Assembly (NCBI GenBank): GCA_002256435.1
Contig: NKJC01000001.1
Coordinates: 1,956,179-2,020,178, forward strand
Origin: Chitinophagaceae bacterium BSSC1
GTDB lineage: Bacteria > Bacteroidota > Bacteroidia > Chitinophagales > Chitinophagaceae
Direction of reading: 5' to 3'
Length of the DNA stretch: 64,000 bases
A program made the position numbers and the translations under genes. The number at the start of each line of letters is the position of its first letter. The first letter of the stretch is position 1. Of the stretch, positions 40,819 to 50,358 are shown piece by piece. The notes under the pieces are model-generated. The model saw nothing but the letters and a program-made list of their open reading frames with translations. It was not told the DNA's origin and searched no databases.

Positions 40819-43002
40819 ATGCATTTCAAACGACTGCTGTTTACAGCCTGCATTACTGCTACCACCCTAGTAGCAGGTGCCCAGAAAAAAACCTTTAGTC
40901 AAGAAGAACTATTGGCCGGAAAACTACCCAAAGATTTTACTTATTCCCTGCCTCAGGTAGTAAAATGGGTAGATGACGAGCACGTTGAATTGTACCAAAA
41001 AATTCACCCAGATTCTGCGTATAGAACTTATACCATGGATGTGAAAACGGGCACCCTAACAGTGAAAAATGAAGGTGGTGCTCCTAGCAGGGGGCCTGGA
41101 ATGCCATCGCCCTATGCCAAATCAATTATTACAAAAGACAATGACCTTTTTGTAAAAGCTGGCGGTGTTGAAAAAAGAATCACCAATGACAAGGATGAGG
41201 AAAAAAATCCTATGTTTTCTCCTGATAGCAACTATGTAGCATTCACTAGAAACAATAATTTGTTTACTGTGAACTTGGCAACTGGTAAGGAAAATCAATT
41301 GACCACAGACGGCACTGCTACTACTTTAAATGGGTATGCTAGCTGGGTTTATTTTGAAGAAATTTTTGGAAGACCCACACGCTATAGGGCTTATTGGTGG
41401 AGACCAGATAGCAAGCAATTGGCTTATATGCATTTTGACGAGAGCATGATTCCCATGTTCCCCATTTACAATAGTGAAGGTGCGCATGGTTTTGTAGAAG
41501 AAACCCGTTATCCAAAATCTGGGGACAAAAATCCAGAAGTAAAAATTGGTTTTGTAAGTCCTGATGGCGGTAAAACTGTTTGGGCAGATTTTAATGAAAA
41601 GGATGACCAGTATTTTGGATGGCCAGTTTGGAAACCAGGTACCAGTAATCTTCTTGTCTATTGGATGAACCGTGGTCAAGACAATATGAAAATGTATGAT
41701 GTTGATCCTGTAAACGGAAAGAAAAAAGAAATCTACGATGAGAAACAAAAAACCTGGATTGACTTAGAAGACCGTGTTAGTGGCAGGGTGAATTTTATTA
41801 CCAATAATACCCAGTTCATTATGCAAAGTGATAGAACGGGATGGAACCATTTGTATCTCTATGGCAGTGATGGGGTTTTGAAAAATGCCATCACCACAGG
41901 TAACTACACGGTTACTGGCATCAAATATATTGACGAGAAAAATAGTCAGGTTTATTTTACAGCCAGAAGCCGCGAGAATACTGCTAGGATTGATTTGTAC
42001 GTGGCCAAGTTTAATGGCAGTAGTTTAAAACGTTTAACTTTTGGTGAATACAATCATGCCAATACTAGCTTGTCTCCAACAGGTAAATATTTTATCACTA
42101 CTTATAGCAGTGTAACAACTCCTTCAAAAATGACTCTAGTAGATAATACTGGTAAGATTATTCGTGAATTAGGCGATAGTAAATCAGCTGTGATGGACCA
42201 GTATGAATTGGCCAAAACTGAACTGATTCGCATCAAGAGTGCAGACGGTTTGTTTGACCTTCCAGCCTATGTTACTTGGCCTGCAAAAATGGATCCCAAT
42301 AAAAAATATCCTTTGTTGGTGAGCATCTATGGTGGTCCCAACGCAGGAACCGTGATGGATAGATGGGGTTGGTCTGCTAATACCCAATTCTATGCACAGG
42401 AAGGAGTGATTCAAGTGGCTTTTGACCATCGCGCCAGCGGACATTTTGGAAAAGCTGGTGTGAACTATATGCACCGCAACCTTGGCTATTGGGAAATGGA
42501 AGACTATAAGACCATGGCCAAATGGTTTATTGCCAATGGTCAGGCTGATCCTACCAAAGTTTGCATTACAGGATTTAGTTATGGTGGATACATGAGTTGT
42601 TATGCATTAACCTATGGTTCAGATGTATTCACGCACGCTATGGCTGGAGGTTCTGTGGTTGACTGGCGTTTGTATGATAGTCATTATACAGAGCGTTTTA
42701 TGGATACACCTCAAGAAAATCCAGAAGGATATAAGAGCAGCAGTGTATTAACCTATGTAGATAAGTTCAAAGGTCAATTGCAATTGGTACATGGAACCAT
42801 GGATGACAATGTGCACATGCAAAACAGTATTCAGTTGGTGAGTGCTTTGCAAGACAAGGGTAAGGATTTTGAATTTATGTTGTATCCTGGAGGACGTCAT
42901 GGATGGGGTGGTGCTAAAGGCAATCATTTTGCCAATTTGAAAACCAAATTCATCTACAAATACTTGTTGGAAAAACCTGTTCCAAAAGGATTGTTGAGAT
43001 AG
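40819..43002 (+). CDS. S9 family peptidase (dipeptidyl-peptidase IV-like)
   Basis: Signal peptide, DPPIV N-terminal beta-propeller, 'GFSYGGYMS' nucleophile elbow, 'HGTMDDNVH', 'YPGGRHGW'. Confidence 0.93.
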   Translation: MHFKRLLFTACITATTLVAGAQKKTFSQEELLAGKLPKDFTYSLPQVVKWVDDEHVELYQKIHPDSAYRTYTMDVKTGTLTVKNEGGAPSRGPGMPSPYAKSIITKDNDLFVKAGGVEKRITNDKDEEKNPMFSPDSNYVAFTRNNNLFTVNLATGKENQLTTDGTATTLNGYASWVYFEEIFGRPTRYRAYWWRPDSKQLAYMHFDESMIPMFPIYNSEGAHGFVEETRYPKSGDKNPEVKIGFVSPDGGKTVWADFNEKDDQYFGWPVWKPGTSNLLVYWMNRGQDNMKMYDVDPVNGKKKEIYDEKQKTWIDLEDRVSGRVNFITNNTQFIMQSDRTGWNHLYLYGSDGVLKNAITTGNYTVTGIKYIDEKNSQVYFTARSRENTARIDLYVAKFNGSSLKRLTFGEYNHANTSLSPTGKYFITTYSSVTTPSKMTLVDNTGKIIRELGDSKSAVMDQYELAKTELIRIKSADGLFDLPAYVTWPAKMDPNKKYPLLVSIYGGPNAGTVMDRWGWSANTQFYAQEGVIQVAFDHRASGHFGKAGVNYMHRNLGYWEMEDYKTMAKWFIANGQADPTKVCITGFSYGGYMSCYALTYGSDVFTHAMAGGSVVDWRLYDSHYTERFMDTPQENPEGYKSSSVLTYVDKFKGQLQLVHGTMDDNVHMQNSIQLVSALQDKGKDFEFMLYPGGRHGWGGAKGNHFANLKTKFIYKYLLEKPVPKGLLR

Positions 43003-43017
43003 TGTAACCATTATTTG

Positions 43018-43551
43018 ATGACACAATATTTAATACTGCCCGGTCTTGGTAATTCTGGTCCACAGCATTGGCAAACTTATTTTGAACAGAGCGGCCCCAA
43101 TTTTATTAGGGTGCATCAATCAGAATGGGACGCGCCAGATTGCGATACTTGGATAACAACCATTGACAGGGCAGTATTAGCTTATGAACCATCTAATGTT
43201 GTTTTGATTGGTCATAGTTTGGCTTGTTGCACAATTGCACATTGGGCAAATAAGTATCAGCGCAAGATTAAAGGGGCCTTACTGGTAGCTCCTAGTGATA
43301 TTGAAAATCCAGTCTATACTTTTCCAGCTACTGGCTTTGCCCCCATTCCGCTGCAAACCATTCCCTTTAAAACCATGATGGTGGCTAGTGATAATGATCC
43401 TTGGGTGTCTTTAGAAAGAGCCCAATTTTTTGCAAATGCTTGGGGAAGTACTTTGATGAATATTGGAGCTGCTGGTCATATAAATGCAGATAGTGGCTTT
43501 GGAAAATGGGAGCAAGGATTGAATTTATTGGAATCTTTTGATGCTGATTAA
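43018..43551 (+). CDS. RBBP9/YdeN family serine hydrolase
   Basis: 'LPGLGNSGPQHWQTYFE...', 'VVLIGHSLACCTIAHWA', 'DNDPWVS'. Confidence 0.88.
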   Translation: MTQYLILPGLGNSGPQHWQTYFEQSGPNFIRVHQSEWDAPDCDTWITTIDRAVLAYEPSNVVLIGHSLACCTIAHWANKYQRKIKGALLVAPSDIENPVYTFPATGFAPIPLQTIPFKTMMVASDNDPWVSLERAQFFANAWGSTLMNIGAAGHINADSGFGKWEQGLNLLESFDAD

Positions 43552-43635
43552 TTGGTTTTCAGGGGCATACATTTTAGTGGGATTATAATTGAGCATCCAA
43601 ATTATTTGGTTTAGCTTTTCAAAAATATTCCCACC

Positions 43636-44358
43636 ATGGATCGCAAATCCTTTTTACAAAATGCTGCCATTATTGGCGGTGCTACCATCTTGCCTGCAAA
43701 TAGTCTTTTTGCACAACATCTAAGCAGCAATGGCATTGATCAGTTAGCAGATGTGAATGGTATTTTTATACAACAACCACTCCCATATAGTAATAATTTT
43801 CTAGAACCATATATGGATGAAGAGACCATGCACTTGCATTATACTTTTCACCATGGTGGCGCTATGAAAGCAGCTAATCATGATGTAGAAATGATTAGGA
43901 AAGCTATGGATACCAATAATTTTGAAACAGTAGATTATTGGACCAAAAAACTTTCTTATCATTTTTCTAGTCATGTATTGCATAGTATATTTTGGACCAA
44001 TTTGACCAATAAGCAAATGAACCCTACCGGGGATTTGTTACTTGAAATTGAAAAAGGGTTTGGGTCTTTTGAAAAATTGAAGGCCTATATAGCCCAAACT
44101 TCTAAAAATGTAGATGGAGGTGGTTGGGGAATCTTGGGCTATCAACCTTATACACGCAGGCTTACGGTCTTGCAGTGTGAGAACCATGAGAAATTAACAC
44201 AGTGGGGCGTAATCCCCATTTTAGTGATTGATGTTTGGGAACACGCTTATTATTTGAAATATAAGAATAAAAGGGCGGAATTTGTAGATGCATTATTTAA
44301 AATCATTAGTTGGGAAAATGTTGCAGATAGACTTGCTTCTGCAAAGAAATTAGTATAG
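43636..44358 (+). CDS. Superoxide dismutase (Fe/Mn family) homologue with export signal; non-canonical active-site neighbours
   Basis: 'LPYSNNFLEPYMDEETMHLHYTFHHGG', 'HVLHSIFWTNL', 'IDVWEHAYYLKYKNKRAEFV'; N-terminal MDRKSFLQNAAIIGGATILPANSLFA. Confidence 0.9.
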   Translation: MDRKSFLQNAAIIGGATILPANSLFAQHLSSNGIDQLADVNGIFIQQPLPYSNNFLEPYMDEETMHLHYTFHHGGAMKAANHDVEMIRKAMDTNNFETVDYWTKKLSYHFSSHVLHSIFWTNLTNKQMNPTGDLLLEIEKGFGSFEKLKAYIAQTSKNVDGGGWGILGYQPYTRRLTVLQCENHEKLTQWGVIPILVIDVWEHAYYLKYKNKRAEFVDALFKIISWENVADRLASAKKLV

Positions 44359-44454
44359 ATTCTGCTTTATTATCCCTGTAAATTTTGCAAAAATTTCCCC
44401 CAATATTGTATCAATTCTTAGTTGATTCTGTTGGAATTTTATGGAAAACAAACC

Positions 44455-44730
44455 ATGGATAATAAAAGCAGTATTACAGACACAAATCATTTAATCAATT
44501 ACCCACCTGCAGAAGATATTTTCAAAAAAAGTACGCGCGTGGTGAATATAGAACCCGAAGATCCAGTGCTGAAGATTTTAGGTGATAACAATGCAGACAG
44601 TACAGATTTAGATGTGCCTGGTGCAGACTTGGATGATGCTGAAGAGGTTGTTGGCAGTGAAGATGAAGAGAATAACTATTATAGTATTGGTGGTGATGAG
44701 CACAATGCATTAGATGAGGCTGGTGAATAA
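44455..44730 (+). CDS. Small acidic hypothetical protein
   Basis: 91-aa ORF rich in Asp/Glu, located between SOD and M23 genes. Confidence 0.55.
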   Translation: MDNKSSITDTNHLINYPPAEDIFKKSTRVVNIEPEDPVLKILGDNNADSTDLDVPGADLDDAEEVVGSEDEENNYYSIGGDEHNALDEAGE

Positions 44731-44789
44731 AGGGTTGCACCATTTGCAGCATCAATTCCTTATTTTTATTGAGCGCAAAATCTATTTGA

Positions 44790-45518
44790 ATGAGTAATGG
44801 GAATATGTTTGCATCCCTAGTAACTAATAACCGTTCCGCCTTTTTTCCTGTTGTCAATTTTGATATGGAGAAGGAGCATTTATTGCTCTTGGATTTTACT
44901 GCTTCTAATGAAAGCATTACGGAAGCAGTGCTAGCCAGTACGGAAAATTTTAGTGCCTATGTAAATCAAGCCTTAGCAGAAGCCAATGCCAAGTTTGGAA
45001 TTGGTGGCTACAATGAGCATAGAACGGTTTATAGTAGGAGTAGGGTATTTGATAGTGCTGATGGCACAGAACCTAGGAGATTGCATTTAGGCGTAGATAT
45101 TTGGGGAGCTGTGGGCACACCTGTTTTTGCTGTAGCTGATGGCTATGTGCATAGCATTGCCAATAATGCAGCCTACGGTGATTATGGTGCAACCATTATA
45201 CTTGGTCACAGACTTGATGGAGTTGAGTTTTATAGTTTGTATGGACACCTTTCATTGGCAGATTTAATTCAACTAGAACCTGGCCAACCAATTAAGGGAG
45301 GTAGTTTAATAGCACATTTTGGCCCACCAACAGAAAATGGGCAGTGGCCTCCACATTTGCATTTTCAATTGATCTTAGACCTGGATGGAAAAGAAGGAGA
45401 TTATCCTGGTGTTTGCCGTTTTAGTGAAAAAGATGACTATTTAGCCAATTGTCCAGATCCCGATTTGCTATTGCAATTATTGCAATATGCAAAACCCCCT
45501 TCATCATCTAGAAATTAA
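44790..45518 (+). CDS. M23-family metallopeptidase-like protein without obvious signal peptide
   Basis: 'RLHLGVDIWGAVGTPVFAVADGYV', 'YSLYGHLS', 'PPHLHFQL'. Confidence 0.88.
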   Translation: MSNGNMFASLVTNNRSAFFPVVNFDMEKEHLLLLDFTASNESITEAVLASTENFSAYVNQALAEANAKFGIGGYNEHRTVYSRSRVFDSADGTEPRRLHLGVDIWGAVGTPVFAVADGYVHSIANNAAYGDYGATIILGHRLDGVEFYSLYGHLSLADLIQLEPGQPIKGGSLIAHFGPPTENGQWPPHLHFQLILDLDGKEGDYPGVCRFSEKDDYLANCPDPDLLLQLLQYAKPPSSSRN

Positions 45519-45564
45519 TATTTTCTAGATGACAAAGAGGGTTGCTGGTTTCTCAAGAATGTTC

Positions 45565-46452
45565 TTAGCTATTATAAATCACTGCAAATGTTTTTGCAAA
45601 TTCAGCCAGATTTCTTTTTCCAAATACAGGTTTAGGTTTGCTTAAATAGTCTTTTGCCATTTCTCCACTCTTTACAGCGGTTCCCATTTCAGTATAATTC
45701 TTTGCAACCTCTTCAGAAAGACCTGCTTGAACCATGCCACCATGGTTTTGCTCATCGGTAAAATCAACCCAAGGCAATTCTGGTTTTCCAATTGCGGTAC
45801 CAAGAATGGCTGCAATTTCAGTGGGTGTTTTTTCATCACTCACTACATACTCAATGCTATGTCCACTAAAATCCAAAGCTAATAAGGCTTTTGCTGCAGC
45901 GTCGGCAATATCAGCTGGGTGTACCAAAACAAGGGTGTTGTTGCTTCCATAATTGCCCCCAATAATATTCATGTGTTTGATCATGCCAATATTGGCCAAG
46001 AAATTGGTAAAAAAGAATCCTGGGCGTAAATGCAATACGTCTACACCAGATAAACGGCTATAGGCTTTTTCTACTCGGAATAAACCACTTACTGGTCCAC
46101 AACCGGTTTCCATATGGGCACCAATACTGCTCAGGTTCACTACTTTTTTTACGCCACTTGCTTCAATAGCAGCTGCATAGTTTTCTCCTTGTTGTCCAAT
46201 ATGCCCCTTCCAATCGGCGGCATCCCAAGTTGGAGGCACCATGGTATAGATAGCATCAGCTCCAGTAAAAGTTTTAACCAGAAAGTCAAAGTCTGCCACA
46301 GAGCCAATGGCTGCTATAGCTCCTGCTGCTGTTAATTCTTTTAAATTGTCCAAGCTTCTTCCAATAACGGTTACTTGGTGTCCAGCTTTTAATAGTTCAA
46401 GGGTAAGGGGTTTTGAGATATTGCCCGCTCCACCTGTGATTACATAATTCAT
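45565..46452 (-). CDS. NmrA-like NAD(P)-binding oxidoreductase
   Basis: 'VITGGAGNISKPLTLELLKAGHQVTVIGR', NmrA-like core. Confidence 0.88.
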   Translation of the reverse strand: MNYVITGGAGNISKPLTLELLKAGHQVTVIGRSLDNLKELTAAGAIAAIGSVADFDFLVKTFTGADAIYTMVPPTWDAADWKGHIGQQGENYAAAIEASGVKKVVNLSSIGAHMETGCGPVSGLFRVEKAYSRLSGVDVLHLRPGFFFTNFLANIGMIKHMNIIGGNYGSNNTLVLVHPADIADAAAKALLALDFSGHSIEYVVSDEKTPTEIAAILGTAIGKPELPWVDFTDEQNHGGMVQAGLSEEVAKNYTEMGTAVKSGEMAKDYLSKPKPVFGKRNLAEFAKTFAVIYNS

Positions 46453-46480
46453 GTTCTTGGTTTTATAGGTGATTGTTTAT

Positions 46481-46496
46481 AATTGTATATACAAAT
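46481..46496. promoter_or_regulatory. Candidate MarR operator, site 1 (AATTGTATATACAAAT)
   Basis: Near-palindrome upstream of the NmrA-like gene; matches site 2 at 14/16 positions in the opposite orientation. Confidence 0.5.
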
Positions 46497-46515
46497 GAAA
46501 TAATAAAAAAATAGG

Positions 46516-46941
46516 TCATGTTAATTTATCCGAGATTTGGTTCATGTTTTTAACCAAATCCTTAATGTCATGATTACCCAAAGACTCCGAATAAGCAGCT
46601 TGAGACCTTGCTACACATGCCTGCAATTCAGGTATTAATTGTTTTGCTTTTGGACTAGGATACACATTTGTAATCTTTCCCTCAGTAGTTCTCACAACCA
46701 ATTTTCGCTCCTCTAATTTTTCAATCAAACGACTGATGGTACTAGGTGTTAGCTGTAATTGGTCTGCAATAGACCCGGGCTGAATGCCTGGATTGTCTAA
46801 AACCAATAAGAGTAAATAACCATGACTGGGAGAAAGGTCAACAGGCTTCCAACTTTCAATAGCCAGTTTCTCCACTTTTCTCGCCAAAGCGTTGCTAGTG
46901 AAGTAAAGACATTTTGAAAATTTGCAGTCTGATGTTTTCAT
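46516..46941 (-). CDS. MarR family transcriptional regulator
   Basis: 'QPGSIADQLQLTPSTISRLIEKLEERKLVVRTTEGKITNVYPSPKAKQ'. Confidence 0.92.
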   Translation of the reverse strand: MKTSDCKFSKCLYFTSNALARKVEKLAIESWKPVDLSPSHGYLLLLVLDNPGIQPGSIADQLQLTPSTISRLIEKLEERKLVVRTTEGKITNVYPSPKAKQLIPELQACVARSQAAYSESLGNHDIKDLVKNMNQISDKLT

Positions 46942-46964
46942 GACAGGGCAAAGATAATTATCTT

Positions 46965-46980
46965 ATTTGTATATGCAAAT
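46965..46980. promoter_or_regulatory. Candidate MarR operator, site 2 (ATTTGTATATGCAAAT)
   Basis: Near-palindrome 24 nt upstream of the MarR start codon; matches site 1. Confidence 0.5.
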
Positions 46981-46991
46981 ATATTTTCCAC

Positions 46992-47633
46992 TCAAATTTG
47001 ATCTGACAAAAGAATGGTACAACCTTTTTCATTTTCTTGTAGTGAGTGGGCCAGCATAGATTGGGCAATGGTAGCTGCTGGAATTGAGCGGTATTTGCGC
47101 AAGCTACCCACTAATAAAGGGTTAATCCAGCCATTGATCATAGCGGCCATTTTCTCACCAGAACGGTGTTCCTGTCTATTGCCTGTAATGAGCGCCGGTC
47201 TGAAGATGGTGAGTTGATCAAAACCAATATTGGCTAAACTGCTTTCCATTTCCGCTTTCACCCTACTATAAAAAAAGCTGGAATTGGCACTAGCTCCCAT
47301 GGCACTAATGACCATCATTTTTTTAGTACCAGCCCCAAATTGTAAGCGGGCAAATTTAACAGGGTATTCCAAATCCACTTTTTTAAATGCTTCCTTTGTC
47401 TTCACTTTTTTAATGGTGGTTCCCAAACAACAGAAAAGGGTATCTGCTTGAACTGTAGCTTGGTATTGGTCAAAGTCTATCAGGTGCTCTTGCAATTTGG
47501 GATGTTGTAGGCCTAAACTTCTTCTACTATATACATGTACCGTATGATAAGCACTGGATTGTAGCAATAATTCTAGGAGCAAGGATCCAGTTAGACCAGT
47601 GGCACCAATGACTAGGGCAGATTGTGTTTGCAA
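46992..47633 (-). CDS. NAD(P)H-binding oxidoreductase (HTATIP2/YwnB-like); probable TTG start
   Basis: '[20 protein letters not shown]...VHVYSRRSL...[29 protein letters not shown]'; the longer ORF would overlap ruvB. Confidence 0.8.
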   Translation of the reverse strand: MQTQSALVIGATGLTGSLLLELLLQSSAYHTVHVYSRRSLGLQHPKLQEHLIDFDQYQATVQADTLFCCLGTTIKKVKTKEAFKKVDLEYPVKFARLQFGAGTKKMMVISAMGASANSSFFYSRVKAEMESSLANIGFDQLTIFRPALITGNRQEHRSGEKMAAMINGWINPLLVGSLRKYRSIPAATIAQSMLAHSLQENEKGCTILLSDQI

Positions 47634-47686
47634 AGCTTGATTTTTACCAAAGCTATGATAAAATGTATTTTGTAGTTTTGAAGGGT

Positions 47687-48721
47687 ATGGCCAACGATAA
47701 TTTAAATAACGCACCTGAGAACCTGAGTCCTGCAGACAAGGAGTTTGAAAACACCATTCGGCCTAGGGAAATTGATGAATTTTCTGGACAGCCCCAATTG
47801 ATTGAAAACCTAACCATTTTTATCAAAGCAGCCAAGCTGAGAGGAGAAGCACTGGATCATATTTTGTTTCACGGACCTCCGGGATTGGGTAAAACCACGT
47901 TGAGTAGAATTGTTGCCAACGAATTAGGCGTAAGTATCAAAGAAACTTCTGGTCCTGTGATAGAAAAGCCAGGAGACTTAGCTGGGCTACTCACCAATCT
48001 GCAACCCAATGATGTTTTATTCATTGATGAGATACACCGCTTGAGTACGGTAGTAGAAGAATATCTCTATGCAGCCATGGAGGATTTTAGAATAGACATC
48101 ATGATTGATAGTGGGCCCAATGCCAGAAGTATACAAATTAATTTGAACCCCTTTACCTTAGTGGGAGCAACTACTAGAAGTGGCTTATTAACAGCGCCTT
48201 TGTTGTCTAGGTTTGGCATCAAGTCTAGATTGGAATATTATCAAGCAGAAACCTTAAAGAAAATCATTGAAAGAAGCGCTGGTATTCTCAACACAGAAAT
48301 TAGTTCTGATGCTGCGGGTGAAATTTCAAGAAGAAGTAGGGGGACGCCAAGAATTGCCAATGGTTTGCTGCGCCGCGTGCGCGATTTTGCTCAAGTGCTC
48401 AATGATGGGATCATTGATCTTGGCATTACACAACACGCACTAAAAGCATTAAATGTAGACGAACACGGATTGGATGAAATGGATAATCGCATACTTGCGG
48501 CCATCATTGATAAATTCAAAGGAGGTCCTGTTGGCTTAACAACCATTGCTACTGCAGTGGGAGAAGAATCTGGCACTATTGAAGAAGTTTATGAACCCTT
48601 TTTAATACAGGAAGGATTTTTGCAAAGAACACCAAGGGGAAGAGAAGCTACCTTAAAAGCTTATAACCATTTGGGGCGTGAAACCCTGAACAGGGGCGGA
48701 ACTCCCAGTTTGTTTAGCTAA
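47687..48721 (+). CDS. ruvB: Holliday junction branch migration DNA helicase RuvB
   Basis: '[26 protein letters not shown]', '[23 protein letters not shown]', '[21 protein letters not shown]'. Confidence 0.97.
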   Translation: MANDNLNNAPENLSPADKEFENTIRPREIDEFSGQPQLIENLTIFIKAAKLRGEALDHILFHGPPGLGKTTLSRIVANELGVSIKETSGPVIEKPGDLAGLLTNLQPNDVLFIDEIHRLSTVVEEYLYAAMEDFRIDIMIDSGPNARSIQINLNPFTLVGATTRSGLLTAPLLSRFGIKSRLEYYQAETLKKIIERSAGILNTEISSDAAGEISRRSRGTPRIANGLLRRVRDFAQVLNDGIIDLGITQHALKALNVDEHGLDEMDNRILAAIIDKFKGGPVGLTTIATAVGEESGTIEEVYEPFLIQEGFLQRTPRGREATLKAYNHLGRETLNRGGTPSLFS

Positions 48722-48722
48722 T

Positions 48723-48757
48723 AAAAAAGCTCCCCGATTTACCGGGGAGCTTTTTTT
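48723..48757. terminator. Bidirectional intrinsic terminator between ruvB and the response regulator
   Basis: AAAAAAGCTCCCCG-ATTTAC-CGGGGAGCTTTTTTT. Confidence 0.93.
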
Positions 48758-48773
48758 ATGATGCTTAGATTGA

Positions 48774-49469
48774 TTATGGTGCAACCAGTCTAAATCCGTT
48801 TCCGTGAATGTTTACAATTTCAATATCGGTATCGTCTTTTAGGTACTTGCGCAATTTGGCAATATACACATCCATACTTCTTCCATTGAAATAAGTATCG
48901 CTACCCCAGATTTTTTTCAAGGCTCTTTCTCTTGGCAACAAATCGTTTTTGTGTTCGGCCAACATCTTCAACAATTCATTCTCTTTTGGAGAAAGTGTTT
49001 GGGTGGTACCATCGTGTTTTAGTTCACGTAATTTTGGATTGAAATGGTATTTACCCATATCAAATTCCAGGTTATCACTGATCTTATTGTCTTCTTCGTT
49101 GCGCTTTAAAATGGCTTTGATTTTCAACAACAATACTTCAGAATCAAAGGGCTTGGTAATATAATCATCAGCACCCAATTTGTACCCTTGAATAATATCA
49201 TCCTTCATGGTTTTAGCACTTAGGAAAAACAGGGGTATATCTGGATCCACATCGCGGATTTCTTCTGCTAGTTTGAATCCATCCATATTGGGCATCATCA
49301 CGTCTAGCAAACAGATATCAAATTTTTCACGCTGAAAAGCTGCCAAACCTAATCGGCCATCCCTTTCCAGTGTTACGTCATAATCATTTAACTCCAAATA
49401 ATTCTTGAGCACCATACCAAGGTTGGTATCGTCTTCACACAAGAGAATTTTACTTTTTTTGTCTTCCAT
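48774..49469 (-). CDS. OmpR-family response regulator
   Basis: Receiver 'ILLCEDDTNLGMVLKNYL...CLLDVMMPNMDGF' and winged-helix 'LSPKENELLKMLAEHKNDLLPRERALKKIWG'. Confidence 0.95.
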   Translation of the reverse strand: MEDKKSKILLCEDDTNLGMVLKNYLELNDYDVTLERDGRLGLAAFQREKFDICLLDVMMPNMDGFKLAEEIRDVDPDIPLFFLSAKTMKDDIIQGYKLGADDYITKPFDSEVLLLKIKAILKRNEEDNKISDNLEFDMGKYHFNPKLRELKHDGTTQTLSPKENELLKMLAEHKNDLLPRERALKKIWGSDTYFNGRSMDVYIAKLRKYLKDDTDIEIVNIHGNGFRLVAP

Positions 49470-49619
49470 AACAAATTATTTATACTCAAATAAAGATAAA
49501 ACAAACCCATTTTACTGCCAATTCAGCGCAATCTTTTGTTAAAACGGTTGCATCGCGCAGCATTCTGGTAGCTACTACAGCAAGTTCCGCTTAATTGTTG
49601 GCATTCTAGCTATTAGTTT

Positions 49620-50267
49620 CTACAGCACCAACAGGTTCTGACAGATTAACGCGCTAAAGACGGTTTTGGTTTTGCCGTTAAGCTTTACGGCCATGGATTT
49701 ATCAAATTCCTGAATGGTGATGATCTCAATTTGTGATCCCAATTGCAGGTCAACTGAATTCAAATAGGTGAGAAAGGATGCGTCATTGTTTAAGACACCG
49801 CTGAGCTGGTATTTTTTGCCAGACTGGCAAAGACTTAAGGGGGTTGCTTTGAGTTGGGGCAGTCTTCCTTGACTATCTGGAATAGGTTCTCCGTGCGGGT
49901 CAAATTTGGGATAGCCCAGCATTTCATCTACGCGGTTAAAAAACAAGTCACTTTGTAAGTGTTCAATTTGTTCAGCTATATCGTGCACTTCTTCCCAACC
50001 CAAACCCATCACGTCTTTTAAGAACAATTCTGTTAAGCGATGTTTTCTTAAAATGAGCAATGCTTGTTTTCTTCCTTTCTCTGTTAATTCAATGGATTTG
50101 TACTTCTCGTATTTGATTAGTTTTTTCTCAGAAAGGTTTTTGACCATGCTATTGACCGTAGGCATTTTAATGTCTAGCAAAGCAGCAATCCTTTTTACAG
50201 AAATGCTTTCTCCGTTTTGAGATAGCCGGTGTAAGGCTTTCAGGTAATTTTCCTCGGTTAGGGTCAT
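49620..50267 (-). CDS. DtxR/MntR-family metal-dependent transcriptional regulator
   Basis: 'TEENYLKALHRLSQNGESISVKRIAALLDIKMPTVNSMVKNLSEKKLIKYEKYKSIELTEKGRKQALLILRKHRLTELFL', FeoA/SH3-like C-terminus. Confidence 0.93.
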   Translation of the reverse strand: MTLTEENYLKALHRLSQNGESISVKRIAALLDIKMPTVNSMVKNLSEKKLIKYEKYKSIELTEKGRKQALLILRKHRLTELFLKDVMGLGWEEVHDIAEQIEHLQSDLFFNRVDEMLGYPKFDPHGEPIPDSQGRLPQLKATPLSLCQSGKKYQLSGVLNNDASFLTYLNSVDLQLGSQIEIITIQEFDKSMAVKLNGKTKTVFSALICQNLLVL

Positions 50268-50309
50268 GTTACAAATCTAAACTAATTGATTCTCAATAGG
50301 AAAATAAAA

Positions 50310-50331
50310 AATGTTAGACTATTCTAACATT
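50310..50331. promoter_or_regulatory. Candidate DtxR/MntR-type operator AATGTTAGA-CTAT-TCTAACATT
   Basis: 9-bp perfect inverted arms in the divergent gap between the DtxR-family gene and the TonB receptor. Confidence 0.7.
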
Positions 50332-50358
50332 AATATTATGTTTGTAGAACAATATTGT

